64,000 nt of DNA from Populus alba (taxonomy: Eukaryota; Streptophyta; Magnoliopsida; Malpighiales; Salicaceae): positions 13,206,318-13,270,317 of the forward strand of contig NC_133301.1 in NCBI RefSeq assembly GCF_005239225.2, given 5' to 3'. The stretch's first letter is position 1. Each line of letters begins with the position of its first letter. Shown here one piece after another: positions 1 to 12,313 of the stretch. Below the pieces are notes generated by a model. That model made no database searches. It saw only the letters and a list, made by a program, of their open reading frames with translations, and had not been told where the DNA came from. The translations under genes were made by a program, and so were the position numbers.

Positions 1-2638
1 AAAATTACAAATGAAAAATTTAACCTTTTAAGATTAATTATTAGGTGTTTGAGATTATTTTGTATAAAGACAAATACGAGTTTAATTAGGAATTTGGATA
101 AGGGCAAGATCCAGAAAATTACAAAGAAAAAACATGTCATTAACCCTTGTACATAGAGATTGTTCTAAATGAAGTTTAAGCAAGTGGATGCCTCAGCCTT
201 TTCTTTTTAATCCTTAATGTTCAATGTTCATCTTCAAAATCATGGCTTAGACATTTGGGCTCGCCTTTATTTGTTATCCTTATGCCTAGATTTTTTTTGG
301 TTCATCAGAAATTCTCTTGGCTTATGTACATGTTGTATTTACGAGGATTTTGTTTCTTCATTGGTGAAGGTATAAAAACCTGTTCGTTCCCACTTTTTAA
401 TGATGAATAAGGTGTGTTTGAAATAATAGTAAATGTTGTTTTTTTAAAAAAATAAAATATTTAGAATTGTATTAAAATAATATTTTTTTATTTTTAAAAA
501 ATATATTTTTAATATTATCATATCAAAACAATTTAAAAACTCTAAAAAAATTGATTTAAATCTTGATCGCCGATGAGATTAGCCTTGGTATAATGACAAT
601 AACATGACATGCACAATGGGAGTTTCTTTCTTTTCTTTTTCCTTAAGGATGCTTTACATCGTCAAAATACATTCTTGTTATATAAAAAGAAAAGGAAGCA
701 AAAAATGTTTTCTTGCCGGCACACCGCATCAAGCATAAAGGCAGCAACACAGTTCTGCTGCCTTATATTATTCCCAAATTAAGGGGCCAGGCTTGCCGGT
801 CGATATGTTTCTGAAACTACCTAGCTAGGGCACCGTTTGCTATTAATATAATGACAAGGGTATAATATATCATAAACACTTAATTTCTTCAACGCAGCTC
901 TTGATGGACCTGCCATGTCAGGCCATGAGAAACATAATTAAAGATCGGTAGAAGAAATGTGCCCATCACCTGGAAATTAGATTGGAAAGTTGATTTGATG
1001 AAGCATCAGCAAGTGGTAGATGCTAGCTTTATGTCTACGTAAACAGCTACTACATAACTAACCATTCTCATTACCTACCATATAAGCTGCAAGTTTTCTA
1101 CTTTCTTTTTACTGATATAAAGTAACTTTAGACCTAATTAAGGTTAAGACTTGATTGGATTGTACGTAATTTGATATAGAAAATGCTGTTGTTGAGTATT
1201 ATGAAGGAAATCCTTTCTCTTGCTTTTGAAATGCAGTTCTTTTCCTTTTCATTTTCCACATCTATATATACAGAAGGTTTCTACGACTGCATATTGAATT
1301 AAACATGACTGCAAGACTGCAAAACGCAGGTCTCTGTGTATATATACGAGTATCAGGTCTCTGTATATATACTCTGTATATCATACGAGTATTAATATGA
1401 TCAAAAGACTTGATTCAGACTTTTTGCTTGCAGCAGTAGCTTAAATATTAGAACTTGTTCATCGTCAAAATTAACAAGCCAACATGAAGCTTAAGGTGCA
1501 CGTAAATTTGCTTCAAAATCAAGCGGACTTAATTTACAGTTTTTAAAATAAATCAATGGTTCATTTATGTCTTCTTTTAAATGAAGTACTCATGTTTTTC
1601 ATGAGAACTATTATTTCTTATTTACTTTGTACCAATATAACGCTCCGAAAATTATTGCTGTTCTGCTTTTATTACAAATTAAGTCTTCGATTTAAACCGT
1701 AAAAGATCCGTTGTATAAAAGTCAAATAATTGAAAGAAGATAACCCATTATATAATTCATTGATGTCTAACAAGGTTAGAGAATTAGCTCAAAAAAAAAA
1801 AGAATTTGAATTACTTTTCACCAATTCAACTTAAATTAATTATTTTATTAAAATACTATTATTTCATTAAAAAATATATTTGATATTAATTTGAGTTTGG
1901 CAGAGGAAACCAAATTATGATTTTTATTTAGAAATACATAAAAATAATATCAGAAAATTAACGTTTGAAGAAAATCATCCAGTATTTATCCTTTTCGTAT
2001 TATTATATTTTTCCAATCTAATTTAATTAACAGGATTAATTATGACCCTAGAGAAAATGAAAATTTGAGTTGGATCATAATCATTTGCTAACGTACCTGA
2101 AAAAGTAATCATAAATTAGCAAGCAAACAGTCATAATACGTGAGGTGACAGAATTACAAGAGAAAAGAAGAACAAATTAATGAAAATATTGATACACAAA
2201 TTAGTCAGCATCATGGTGTTGTTAGGTTAAACTACTAGGTTGAATATTTTAAACAAGAGATCGAAGAGAGTTTCATTTTTTTTTATCAAAAGAAAGCAGT
2301 CCAAACAATTTTCCACTCATGAACAACTCTTTAACTCTTACCTCCTGTCCTAAGTAACGTTGGTAGGTCAAGAAAAGGATCAAATTAAAAAAAAAAAACC
2401 CAATTAAGAATCACAAGCTCCAAACCCTAAAATAGTAAGATTTTACATCAAAAGATAAATTAATAAACCCGTAAATAATGACTTTTCTGAAGCCAAATCA
2501 AGAAAATGGGGGGAAAGGTGGTGGGGAGCCACGTTTTGTTATTTGTTATCAGTGAGATTGACAACTGGGGTCACAATGTGACAAGCATGCGCATAGGATT
2601 TGAAGCACACCCTGCCACGTTCTCTTTAGTTAACATTG

Positions 2639-2691
<53 letters not shown>

Positions 2692-3500
2692 TTGCTTGCT
2701 TTCCAATTTATGATTCTGTGGATGGTTTGTCTGTTTTTATGGTGGGCTTATGCCGTTTTTTATTTTTATATGGGTATGAGTATGTTTATCTACCATAGGT
2801 TAAGAAATTTTCGAATAAATATACGTTAATCTAATAATATTTACTTCGTAATAGATATAATAAAATAAATATAAACGAGATTCATAAAAAGTAATGTTGA
2901 TACCCCTAATGAAAAATCATATTTGTTTTAGGAATTAGCAACACTGTAAAATCTTCTTTTCAATAGCTATTTGATATTATTGTAGGTTTTATAATTGTAG
3001 TTTTTTTATAAAAAAAAAATTTAGTTATAGTTTTTAAAAAATAGATTTAAAAAAATATGTATTTAGTTAAAATTAATGTAAGATGAATTTTTATATGTAA
3101 AATAAAAAAAAAACCTTTAAAAATAAAAAATAAATATTTTAATTTTTACAAAATAAAATTTAAAATGCAATTATATATGAAATCTAGTTTCAAATAAAAA
3201 AGAAGAAATTTTTCTAAATTTATTAAAAATCCAAAAAACAATTCTCAACAGCTTCCAGAAAAAAAGGCATGAAAACTTCCTCATAACAAAAACGTTGGAA
3301 CCCAAAAAAATAAAAAAGAGAAATAATAATAATAACAATAAAGAAAGCAACACCATCACAGCAAAGGGGTATTCTTGTCCATATAATAATTACGGACAAA
3401 TAAACGTATAGAAAAGAACTTAAAACTGTTTTACAAATTCATAAATGTGTTTTTCTTAAACGTTAAGACTTGATATCTCACAAATACCCATAAAAATCAC
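1..3500. other. AT-rich intergenic region, no gene seen
   Basis: No open frame here resembles a protein I know. The stretch holds short AT-rich repeat debris (for example around 420-550), scattered poly-A/T runs and one GA microsatellite, listed separately. The 3' part (about 3400-3630) is the likely promoter and 5' leader of the membrane-protein gene that starts at 3637. That leader is rich in CTCTGTCT-type pyrimidine repeats (3535-3555), but I see no convincing TATA box. Confidence 0.6.
2642..2689. repeat. (GA)24 microsatellite
   Basis: An uninterrupted GA dinucleotide run of 48 bases, about 0.95 kb upstream of the start codon at 3637. Long GA tracts are common in plant promoters and can bind BBR/BPC GAGA-binding factors. 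Whether this one acts on the downstream gene is unknown. Confidence 0.95.
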
Positions 3501-3636
3501 CTGTATTTAGTATTTACACACCGGCTCGACACTGCTCTGTCTCTGTCTCTCGTAGAGACGAGCATAAAAACCAGGCAGAGCCGACGGCAACGCCACGAAA
3601 CAGAGAGAGAAACTGAAACACAAGCAAAAACACAAC

Positions 3637-6600
3637 ATGTCCTGTAATAACAGATCAAACCCACCATTGTATTTTCTCCTAAGCTTTCTTTTCTTTTTCT
3701 TTTTCTTTACTTCTTCAACAGCAACTCCCAGTTCCTTAACTTCCCAGTTTGAATCTTTTTCCATTCCTGGTAATTAATTTTTTGTCTAAAAATTATGCTT
3801 TTTGTGAAAAATATGAAATCTTTATGTGCTTTTTTTAGAACAAGAGTAATTTTTTTTTGTTTTTCAATGTAGATGTTGTGGTTGGTGGGAGAGAGAATGA
3901 TGGTGTGGTGGTTCCATGGGAGATAAGGAGGCATCTTGCAGAAGAAGAGAACACAGCATCTTCTTTGATATTGGCTGCAAAGAAAACAAGAAGAAGAGAC
4001 CCTTTAGAGAACTTTAAATTCTACACTTCTGGTTACAATATCAGCAATAAACATTACTGGGCTGTGAGTTCTTTCTTGATTACTTTTTTTCTGGTTTATT
4101 TGACCATATTAATACATTTTCTTGTACTGATTGTCACTTCAATGATGCAGTCTGTTGGTTTTACTGCGGTTCCATTCTTCATCGTAGCTTTGGTTTGGTT
4201 TGTGATATTTGGACTATGTTTGTCCTTTATCTGCCTCTGCTATTGCTGTTGTCCAACAGAGCCTTATGGCTACTCTAGAGCATGCTATGCCCTGTCTCTC
4301 ATTTACCTCATCCTCTTTACCATTGCTGCAATGTAATGACCCCTCTTTCTCGCTTTGGCTATGTGTTTTGATTAATAATTTTATGACACCCTCAATGTTG
4401 CTCTGCGATTACAGTGCTGGATGTGTTGTTCTGTATACTGGTCAAGGGAAGTTTCACAGTATTACAACACACACATTGGAGTATGTAGTAAATCAAGCAA
4501 ATGTTACTGCCAAAAACCTCAGGCATGTGTCAGATTATCTTGCTGCGGCTAAGAATACTGGTGTGGAGTCAGTTTTTCTGCCACCCAGCGTCCAAAATGA
4601 CATTGATAGCATTCAAAAAAAGATCGAATCCTCTGGTACTACTCTTTCCAGCACTACACAGGATAATTCAGAAGGCATACAAAATGTTTTGGATAGCATG
4701 TGAGTAAAAGCTCTTAAAACTTCTTCTGGTGCTTGATTGGTTTTGGAATTTTTCCTAATTGCTCTTAGTTTTTGCTTTGCATTGCAGGAGACTGGCCCTC
4801 ATTATCCTTGCTGCTGTCATGCTTGCTTTGGCATTTCTTGGATTCTGTAAGTGTTATTTTCTTGGATTAGAGGTGCAAATTTATAAATTGTTTGATTTAT
4901 TATAACTAAATTGTTTGTTTATATTATTTCTATGATGCCATTGGTTGCAGTGTTCTCCATTTTTGGGATGCAGTGCCTTGTTTACTTGTGAGTGACCTGA
5001 TTTTTGAGCCATTATCTGTTTAGCCATTTTAAACTTGAAAACAACTACATGTTATGGTTATGATTTGGCCAATTTTACTGTTTAAATTCTGTAGTCTGGT
5101 GATCCTTGGCTGGGTTCTTGTTACGGGCACATTTATTTTGTGCGGTGTATTCCTTCTCCTTCACAAGTAAGTTCTTCCTCCTGTTCTTTTATTTATTTAT
5201 TTATTAACTTTTCTGATATAGGGTCATAAAATGCATAAAGGATTTTATGCTTGATGTTTATTTTTTAAAAAAAAAAGTTGCGTTGAATTAAGTTTATGTT
5301 TTGGATGCTTTGTGTGCACACATTCTGGTGTATAGATGCATGCATATAAACATGCAAGCACACACTTGTGGTTGTGTTGTTTCATTGTGGCATATAGAGC
5401 TTTCATGGTCTTAATTGTTGATGTCCATATACACACGCAAACACTGTTTTAATTGTGTTGTTGCATAACTCTGGCGTTTAGCTTTGTGATCATAATTGTA
5501 GATATTCATAGCAAACACCCTTTTCTAGCTATAATTCTGATGGTTGTCTTTTAAATGTGTTTCTGAGGTATTATGAACCCATTGGTTGTGGACTAGAAGT
5601 TTTAGCATTGCTGATGTTAATAAATGGGTCTTTTATATCTTGATCTTGGGAATCGTTGAACCTCATTTTCTGTCGTGTCACCCGTTGAGCATACAGAGAG
5701 GTAAAATGATTCCATATAATGTCATTTCCTGGCAGTCAGATTGAGATATGTCTAAAATGATGCACTCTTTTTTTTCTACATGTACGTCGGTCTTTTAGGA
5801 TTATTTTTCAGCAAGAATAAGTTTCCATTAAAATTGGTACTTGGAGTGGAAGATGATAAATAACCTACAGCCACTCATATGAAGAGAGAGGAAGAAAGGA
5901 TTGGAATAAGTAGTACATATCAATAATTAAAAGCTCCAACAAAAACTTTCATGAAACTTTCAAGAGTTCTCTCACTTTGTGTCGACAACTCTTGGGCTGC
6001 ATCTTTTGTCAATGGGTTACAGTTAGAACCATGGGGCTGAAGACTGAATGAAAGTGGCTGGCTAGAACTTAAGAGAGAATTTGATTCTCACCTCCTCAAA
6101 AGATTTGTTGCAAATAATTCTTTCTTCAGTTAGTAATTTAGAGAGAAATTATGAATGTAGCTATTCAGTGTGCAATATTCTAGGAATATGAATAATTGGA
6201 TTTATCAGGCTGAAAAGCACAGAAACCACAAAGTAGGCCATTTTTCAGGAGAAGCTGTTCAATATTGGCCAAGCAAACTACATTGAGTTCGCATAAAATC
6301 TTGAAAACACACAAGGATTCAGCTTCAATAGGCTACAAAGTGACAGGCTAACTTCTTATATCCCAGGCATTTCTCTAGATTCTGTTATTTAAGGTTTTAA
6401 CCAACTAGATCTTGAGCTATCTGCACCTTGTCTGAACATTGGCTAACCACTCTTCTTCCTCTTAGATCATGATTGTACCAAGTTCATCCGTACATAGTAG
6501 TCAATCTCTGAATATTTGGGCTGATCAAGAAATATTCCTGAAAACCATATGATTAAGAAATTTTCAATCTGGCTTTTTACAAGGAAAAAAAATGCCCTGT

Positions 6601-8567
6601 AAGCTATGGAATCAGAAGGCTTTGTTTTCTAGTGAATTAAAAATCTGATGCTGGCAGTATATCTGTACACGGATAGGAAATTCATTTCCAACTCCATAAG
6701 AAACAAGTACTCCTTTAGGTTTGTAAAAGTAATTTTTGTAAAGATAAGGTCTAATGAGGCTGCCTCTTGGCCTCCTTCAACCCTTTAGCGAAATGCAGAA
6801 AAAAGAAGGAAAATCCATGGACCGACCCCATTGTAACCCCGTAGGAACTACGAGATTGCCCCAAGGATGCCTTCATAATCCAGGGGTCGTGGACCAACCA
6901 TAGAACCCTGTTCAATAAGTGGAACGCATTAGTTGTCTGCTCTCAGGTTGGGCAGTAAGGGTCAGAGCAAGGGCATTCTTAAGACTAACAATCCCCAATA
7001 CCGAAGAAAGAGTTCAGGAATTACTAAATATGTCTAAAGGGGTGCAATCAATTGTCAAAAAAGAGGCACTTGAATAACTTTATGCCTCCGAAGTTAGTTA
7101 TATACCATGGTATCCTGTTAATTGATCCCCCAGTTAGTTAAAGCTAGTGTCATATAAGATCACTATTTTAAATGGTAACGTTGTGATTCGAAGCTGTCTT
7201 TAAAACCAAAATTATCTTTTTTCTTAAGCACGTTGACTCATACATGTAAAGAGATACATTTGCATGTGTTATGGAAAACTTTCATCTCTTGCACTTTAAA
7301 GTATTGGACTTGGAAAATGTTTGAAAATGACTATTCTTATGATAGTACCAATGGACTTCTATGTCAGAATCAGTGTTTCTGTGCTTCTTTTCTGAGTGCG
7401 TCCCTAAATGTGTTTTTTTGTTTGTTTATCTGCTAGCGTGGTTGCCGATACTTGTATTTCTATGGATGAGTGGGTTCAGAACCCCACTGCCAAAACAGCA
7501 TTGGATGATATAATCCCATGTGTGGACAACGCAACTGCTCAAGAAACCTTGAGACAGACGAAGGAGACGACCTATCAACTTGTCAATGTTGTTGACTATG
7601 TAGTTAGCAATGTCTCCAACCGAAATTTTCCACCCCAAGCTAGAAATCTGTATTACAATCAATCTGGCCCACTGATGCCTGTTCTTTGCAACCCATTCAA
7701 TTCTGATTTTACAGATCGTAAATGTGCTGCTGGTGAAGTGGAGTTAAGCAATGCTACCCAGGTAATGTATGTGAACATGAAAAGTGTAAATAGAAGGGCT
7801 GAAAATATGTTGGATTTGCTGAAGATTAAGCCACCAATTATCCATCTCACTAGCAGATTCCATATTAGATTCAGTTGCTAGTTATAATCATTGCCCGGAA
7901 TGTATGTTTGTCAACATCATCCTATTTTAGACTATGTTTAAATTTTCCCAGTCGTGCAAAATCCAAAATCTTACTTGGTTTCTCTGTTTAACATATGGTG
8001 CCAGATTTTTAAAGTGAGATTTTGGGGGTAATTTTCTTGTTTCAGTATATTTATGTGCTTTTCAATTTTGATTAAGAATAAAATCAGTTAACGACCTCCT
8101 CCTCCTTAGTCAGATTCTGCTTACAAATTTTACCTGATTCGTAATATTTAGAGTATGATTCAGAAAGGCTTACTGCTTTTGTTTTCTGTATCGAGCAGGT
8201 GTGGAAGAATTATATCTGTCAGGTTTCATCATCTGAGATTTGTATTACACCCGGTAGGCTTACACCCAGCTTGTACAACCAGATGGAATCTGCAGTAAAC
8301 CTAAGTTACGGGTTGAATCGTTATGGTCCGTTCTTGGTTAACCTGGAAGACTGCACTTTTGTGCGAGAAACATTCACCAAGATCAGCCATTCTTATTGTC
8401 CTGATTTGCGGCGATACTCGCAATGGATATACATTGGGCTAGTAATTGTATCTGCCGCAGTAATGCTGTCGCTGATCTTCTGGGTAATTTACGCAAGAGA
8501 GAGAAGGCATCGTGTATATACCAAGCAGTTCATGTCCTCATTGGAAGCCCCTGGCAAGGCATCGTGA
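3637..8567 (+). CDS. Five-pass plant transmembrane protein, DDB_G0292058-like family
   Basis: Nine exons join in frame with GT-AG introns: 3637-3769, 3873-4063, 4151-4332, 4415-4699, 4788-4846, 4951-4987, 5095-5166, 7437-7761 and 8199-8567. They total 1653 nt, or 550 residues. The protein has an N-terminal signal peptide with a run of phenylalanines (about residues 11-28). Two membrane helices follow (about 110-140 and 150-177), then an extracellular loop with N-glycosylation sites (about 178-262). Two more helices (about 264-318), a cysteine-containing extracellular loop (about 320-500) and a last helix (about 503-526) precede a short basic cytoplasmic tail. This topology matches the uncharacterised plant membrane family that includes Arabidopsis At2g12400 and At2g25270, and is reminiscent of tweety and prominin proteins. 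Molecular function is unknown. All phases agree and there are no internal stops, so the gene looks intact. Intron 7 is unusually long (2.27 kb). Confidence 0.9.
6771..6990 (+). other. Nuclear plastid DNA insertion (NUPT), trnA-UGC intron-like
   Basis: Within intron 7 of the membrane-protein gene, this GC-richer stretch closely resembles what I remember of the group II intron of plastid trnA-UGC in the inverted repeat. Recognisable blocks include CATGGACCGACCCCAT (from 6826), CCCCGTAGGAACTACGAGAT (from 6837) and ATAGAACCCTGTTCAATAAG (from 6901). Differences from my recollection are mainly C-to-T and G-to-A changes, as expected for methylated, decaying organelle DNA in the nucleus. One deletion seems to join two short CATTCTTAA repeats near 6973. 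No tRNA exon is visible. The identification rests on memory, not alignment. Confidence 0.75.
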
Positions 8568-8888
8568 AGATGCCCTAATCTAGTTATAAGGTTGCTAATT
8601 ATTTCTTGTCCATATCCTGGATCGCTTGCTATGGATATTCTTGTGCATGCTAAGCATCCTTAGGCTGGAGTATCGTTAGTGCATTACTAAGTACAGATCC
8701 TTTTCACATGTTCTAATGGAATCTCTCTTATGGAGCCTGTTGTTTTGCATAGTGTCCTGTTTAAACTTAATACAGACCGAGCAAGCAGATGTAAAGATAA
8801 GTTCCTGACTAAGTTACTTGTTCCTGAGTATTAATCTGGCAAGTCCTTCAGTTCTTGAGTGTCTGGAATCCTTTTCAAGTCGTGAGGC

Positions 8889-8996
8889 CCAAGCCATCAT
8901 TTCTTGCACAACTGGAAAGCTGAAGTCTTGGGGTCATGTCTTTAAATGGCTGCAAGATACAGGAAAACCAAGCCATCATTTCTTGCACAACTGGAA
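8889..8996 (+). repeat. Short direct repeat in 3' flank
   Basis: A 29-base segment beginning CCAAGCCATCATTTCTTGCA occurs at 8889-8917 and again at 8968-8996, a 79-bp offset. It lies 0.3-0.4 kb after the stop codon of the membrane-protein gene, so it may be in its 3' UTR or just beyond. The copies appear identical over the 29 bases, so the duplication is probably recent. Confidence 0.85.
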
Positions 8997-11000
8997 CTCA
9001 TTTCCTCGACAAGATAAGAAGAAGACACCATGGGATCGCCTCCTCTGTGCATTCTATCTATATCTCAGACCCCTTCAATCAATGATCCCCAGCTCGAATT
9101 CATTTCCTTGATAAAAAATCAGTAGAAGCTAAGATCGAAAAAATCACGACATAACTCAACACCACTACTATATTGCCCTATGGACTAACGGATAACATGT
9201 CTTGCGAATCAACATCAATGAAAGCTTTTGATCTATCCCCTTGCTAGGACTACCACCCCCACACACAAGCACGCTTGTAAGACTTTGAGTGAAAGTAAAA
9301 AAGTGGGGTCCTTAAGCATGCCCATCATCATCGTAAATAACAAATTATAGAGACTCGTGAACAAGTATTTTCGTGACGCTTTGTTACGTGTCTGAATTCT
9401 GTGATGCTTGCTAAATAAGGGGACGGTAGGCGTGGTAGCGACTGGCTAGGCAGGTCCCTGCTCGGATTAATCGACATGGCTGGATTACTGTGGCACATTG
9501 CCGACATCGATTTGCTCCATGTGTGAACCCACACGACCGACGTAGAGCATGCATAGTCAAGTTTAAAACCAATTCTTGGCTGGCCAATTTTGCTGCTGCT
9601 GCTCCGTGTGAACTGGTTTAAAAACATGTCATAAATCAATCCAAAACTTGAGCTATGAATTAAAAAAAATCAAATTATTTAAAAAAAATTAAGTCAATAT
9701 AAAATATTATTTTAAAAAAAATCAAATTATATTTCATCTAGACTAGATTGTCTAGGTTTGACAATGTAAACCTCTACACAGTTTAACATAAGACTCGACC
9801 CGAGCTCTTGGGGGATCATTGGGTTGATTACATAATTTAATAACCCTGGTTTCATCTTAACAAAAAAAGTTTCCATTTTTGCCATCAAATTCATTGACAT
9901 TGATTCTTGGCAAGGGAGCAGTTTATGTAGCTAAGTTGTGGGGGTTGTATGAAGGCCTAAAGCCGGCTTGTGGCTTGCGGCTTCATATCTTTATGCTGCA
10001 AAATGCAAGATTAGTACTAATTGCAAAAAGCATATATCAAAATTCAAATCTCAGTTGAATTTAATTTGCTAGAGATTCCTTGCTTCCCAGCCAAGTCTAA
10101 TTCGTATTCAATGGTTTGGACCGCAAGACCAATCTTGTACCCTAAACCTTCATAATTGCAGCAAAACAATCAAAAGGACAAGAGGAGTGGTTGTTTTGGC
10201 TTCTGAAGTGACAATAACAGCGCCTGAGACTTGAATTTGAAGTTTGTTCCCTCTCCAGAAGAGAGTGATTTTTTTTTCAATTATATTTAATATTTATTGT
10301 GTATTTAATATTGTTATATAGTATGTTTTTAAATCAAAAATAAATTATTTTTTTTACAGCTTTGAAAGCTTGGGATGAAATAGGATCCGGTCAAGGGGAC
10401 CGAGAGTTTAGTATCAAAAATATTTTTTTTGAAATTTTTTTGAAATTTTTTATATTAGTATATTAAGATTATTTAAAAACATCTAAAATGAAATTAATTT
10501 AATATTTTAAAAAAATAAATTACAACTCAAAACAAACACACATCTTAGAAAAAAAGGGTAAAATGATGCAAATTTTTATCCTCGATACTTCACCGCTTAT
10601 ATTAATATTTAATTTTTATTATTTTTTGTGCATTTAAAGAAATTTACAAGTTATATGTTGGAATCTATATTTAAAATAAAATATAAAGAAGTATTATTAT
10701 AATATAGTTATATTATAATTAATTGTTGTGAAAAATGAAAAGAATAAGGATAAAAATAAATTCACAAACTTAGATCATTCATTTTATAATCCATTGAAGG
10801 AAAAAGATCATCATATTATTTTTCTAATTTGATTCACATTATTTTTGGATTTAATCTTTTTATTTAATTAATTTGTTAATCCATATCTGTAAAATTTTAA
10901 TATGTGTGGACAGTACGGATCAATAGCTGGGATCACAATTCTATTTTTTATTTGTTCAATAAGAATTTCGCTTGGATTTTGAATTACACAGCGCAACATA

Positions 11001-11004
<4 letters not shown>

Positions 11005-11039
<35 letters not shown>
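11005..11039. repeat. (TA)n microsatellite
   Basis: Perfect TA dinucleotide run of 35 bases in AT-rich intergenic DNA. Confidence 0.95.
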
Positions 11040-11041
<2 letters not shown>

Positions 11042-11154
11042 TGTTTTGAAAGTAACTTAAAAAAAAACGTTTTAGGAGATTTTAGTTTGATATTATTTAT
11101 AATTTAGTATAAAAATATAATTATTTGAAAATTATAATTAAAAGCTCTTGATAT

Positions 11155-11530
11155 AAAATATATTGTTTTTTAAAGTGTTTTTTGTTTGAAAATATATTAA
11201 AATAATATTTTTTATCTTTAAAATTTTATTTTTAACATAAACACATCAAATGATTTAAAAATAATAATAAAAAATGAAAATTAAAAAATAAAAATTTCAT
11301 AAAAATTATGTAACTACAATCATATAAAATAAAAATGCGTATTTAGAAATGTGGTAACGGTTCCTTTTCAAATTGTTTTTACTCTAAAATACATTAAAAT
11401 AATATTTTTTATTTTAAAAAATAATATTTTTGATATCCATATGTTAAAATAATCTGAAAATATATATAAAAAAATAAAAATAAAAACTAATAAAATTAAC
11501 TTTTGTTAAAAAAATATTTTTTAAAATACA
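11155..11530 (+). repeat. AT-rich dispersed repeat, two decayed copies
   Basis: Two adjacent copies of a pattern seen throughout the window: TTTTTAAAGTGTTTTTT, then ATATATTAAAATAATATTTT, then a TTTTTAA tract and a CACATCAAA block. The same pattern recurs near 26370, 28130, 34975, 36361, 44640, 47615, 48590 and 56660. Ends and target-site duplications cannot be defined by eye, so the element class (MITE-like or other) is uncertain. Confidence 0.6.
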
Positions 11531-11799
11531 AAAATAAATATACTATTAATATCAATTAATATCTATTAGGATCGTATCAGGAATTTGCTGTGAGTTGCCG
11601 TGGAGTAATTGTTTGGAAAACGGACGGACTCCTCCAAATGTCATGTATTATCCAATGGATTAAGGGGTTGATTAGTAACACTAATCTATATATATCTTAT
11701 TCTCTTTGTACCCAGCAGCATCTTACGTTATTACACTAAGTGACACTTAACCAGGTTGTCATTAGTACCAAATCAAAGGTCATTAAGTCCAAGGGAGGC

Positions 11800-11807
11800 T
11801 ATAAAAG
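11800..11807 (+). promoter_or_regulatory. Probable TATA box of the short serine-rich gene
   Basis: TATAAAAG lies 89 bases before the ATG at 11889. This allows a transcription start near 11830 and a 5' leader of about 60 bases. It is the best TATA match close to the gene. Confidence 0.55.
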
Positions 11808-11884
11808 TGGCCATAAATTCCTACCCCCACAGGAGACAGGATCCTAACAGATTCGAAAGAAACCATCTTAAATTACATTATTAC

Positions 11885-11899
11885 ATGCATGGCATCTAG
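11885..11899 (+). other. Four-codon upstream ORF overlapping the main start
   Basis: An ATG at 11885 opens a reading frame of four codons ending in TAG at 11897-11899. It overlaps the main ATG at 11889 in another frame. If both are in the mRNA, scanning ribosomes meet the short frame first, which could lower or regulate translation of the main protein. No experimental support is available here. Confidence 0.45.
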
Positions 11900-12218
11900 A
11901 AATGGACCTACTCCTAAGTCACATACACGGCAAGAAATCAGGACATGCCTGTGTTCACCCACCACACATCCCGGATCATTCAGGTGTGGTCTGCACCGGG
12001 ATTCCCTTAGGGTGCCGGCGAGATCAAGAATCGGCCGTGCAGGGTCGAATAACAAGGGGGGGTTGGCTTTGGTTGCCAAAGCAAATTCATTCAAGGCAAT
12101 CTTGTTACAGATTATCAAGCCGTCCAGTCATGATCTTCACAGGAGGAAGGATTTCCAGCCAAGGCTTACCAGGTTTTGCCTAATGAATACCAGTAGAGAT
12201 GGGTTTGCTGTTTCTTGA
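11889..12218 (+). CDS. Serine-rich protein-like protein, short paralogue
   Basis: A single-exon frame of 109 residues. Its core is CLCSPTTHPGSFRC (residues 20-33) followed by HR at 36-37, the signature of the plant serine-rich-protein-like family (relatives of Arabidopsis At5g25280 and At5g11090). A basic C-terminal block (about 75-98: IIKPSSH, HRRKDFQPRLTR) matches the C-terminal block of the longer paralogue at 21516. The long serine-rich N-terminal half of that paralogue is missing here, leaving about 18 residues before the core. The spaced C-x-C...C-x2-H residues could bind metal, but this is inference; the family has no established biochemical role that I know. No signal peptide or membrane segment is visible. 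The start is the first ATG in frame and sits 89 bases after a TATA box. Confidence 0.82.
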   Translation: MASRNGPTPKSHTRQEIRTCLCSPTTHPGSFRCGLHRDSLRVPARSRIGRAGSNNKGGLALVAKANSFKAILLQIIKPSSHDLHRRKDFQPRLTRFCLMNTSRDGFAVS

Positions 12219-12293
12219 TCTTAGATTTTGTTAGATTCGAGAAATGTGGTAGTTTTTTTTGTAAATTTTGTTTAGATTAAGATTCTGGTGTTG

Positions 12294-12313
12294 ATGTATG
12301 TATGTATGTATGT
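12294..12313. repeat. (ATGT)n microsatellite
   Basis: Five tandem ATGT-type tetranucleotides about 80 bases after the stop of the short serine-rich gene, likely in its 3' UTR. Confidence 0.9.

Larger units (their letters stand above)
8997..11795. other. AT-rich intergenic region
   Basis: No supported gene. A minus-strand open frame at 9328-9639 has no family resemblance. From about 9660 the sequence is AT-rich with poly-A/T tracts, a TA microsatellite (11005-11039), and decayed copies of the common AT-rich repeat (11155-11300 and 11340-11530). The last 150 bases are the likely promoter of the serine-rich gene at 11889. Confidence 0.6.

Noticed and set aside
4209..4703. Second plus-strand frame overlapping exons 3-4 of the membrane-protein gene
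   Set aside because: Its first part reads exon 3 in the wrong frame and continues through an intron. The exon 4 portion belongs to the spliced gene already annotated.
9328..9639. Minus-strand open frame of 103 codons
   Set aside because: No recognisable domain, no splice or promoter support, and composition typical of chance frames.
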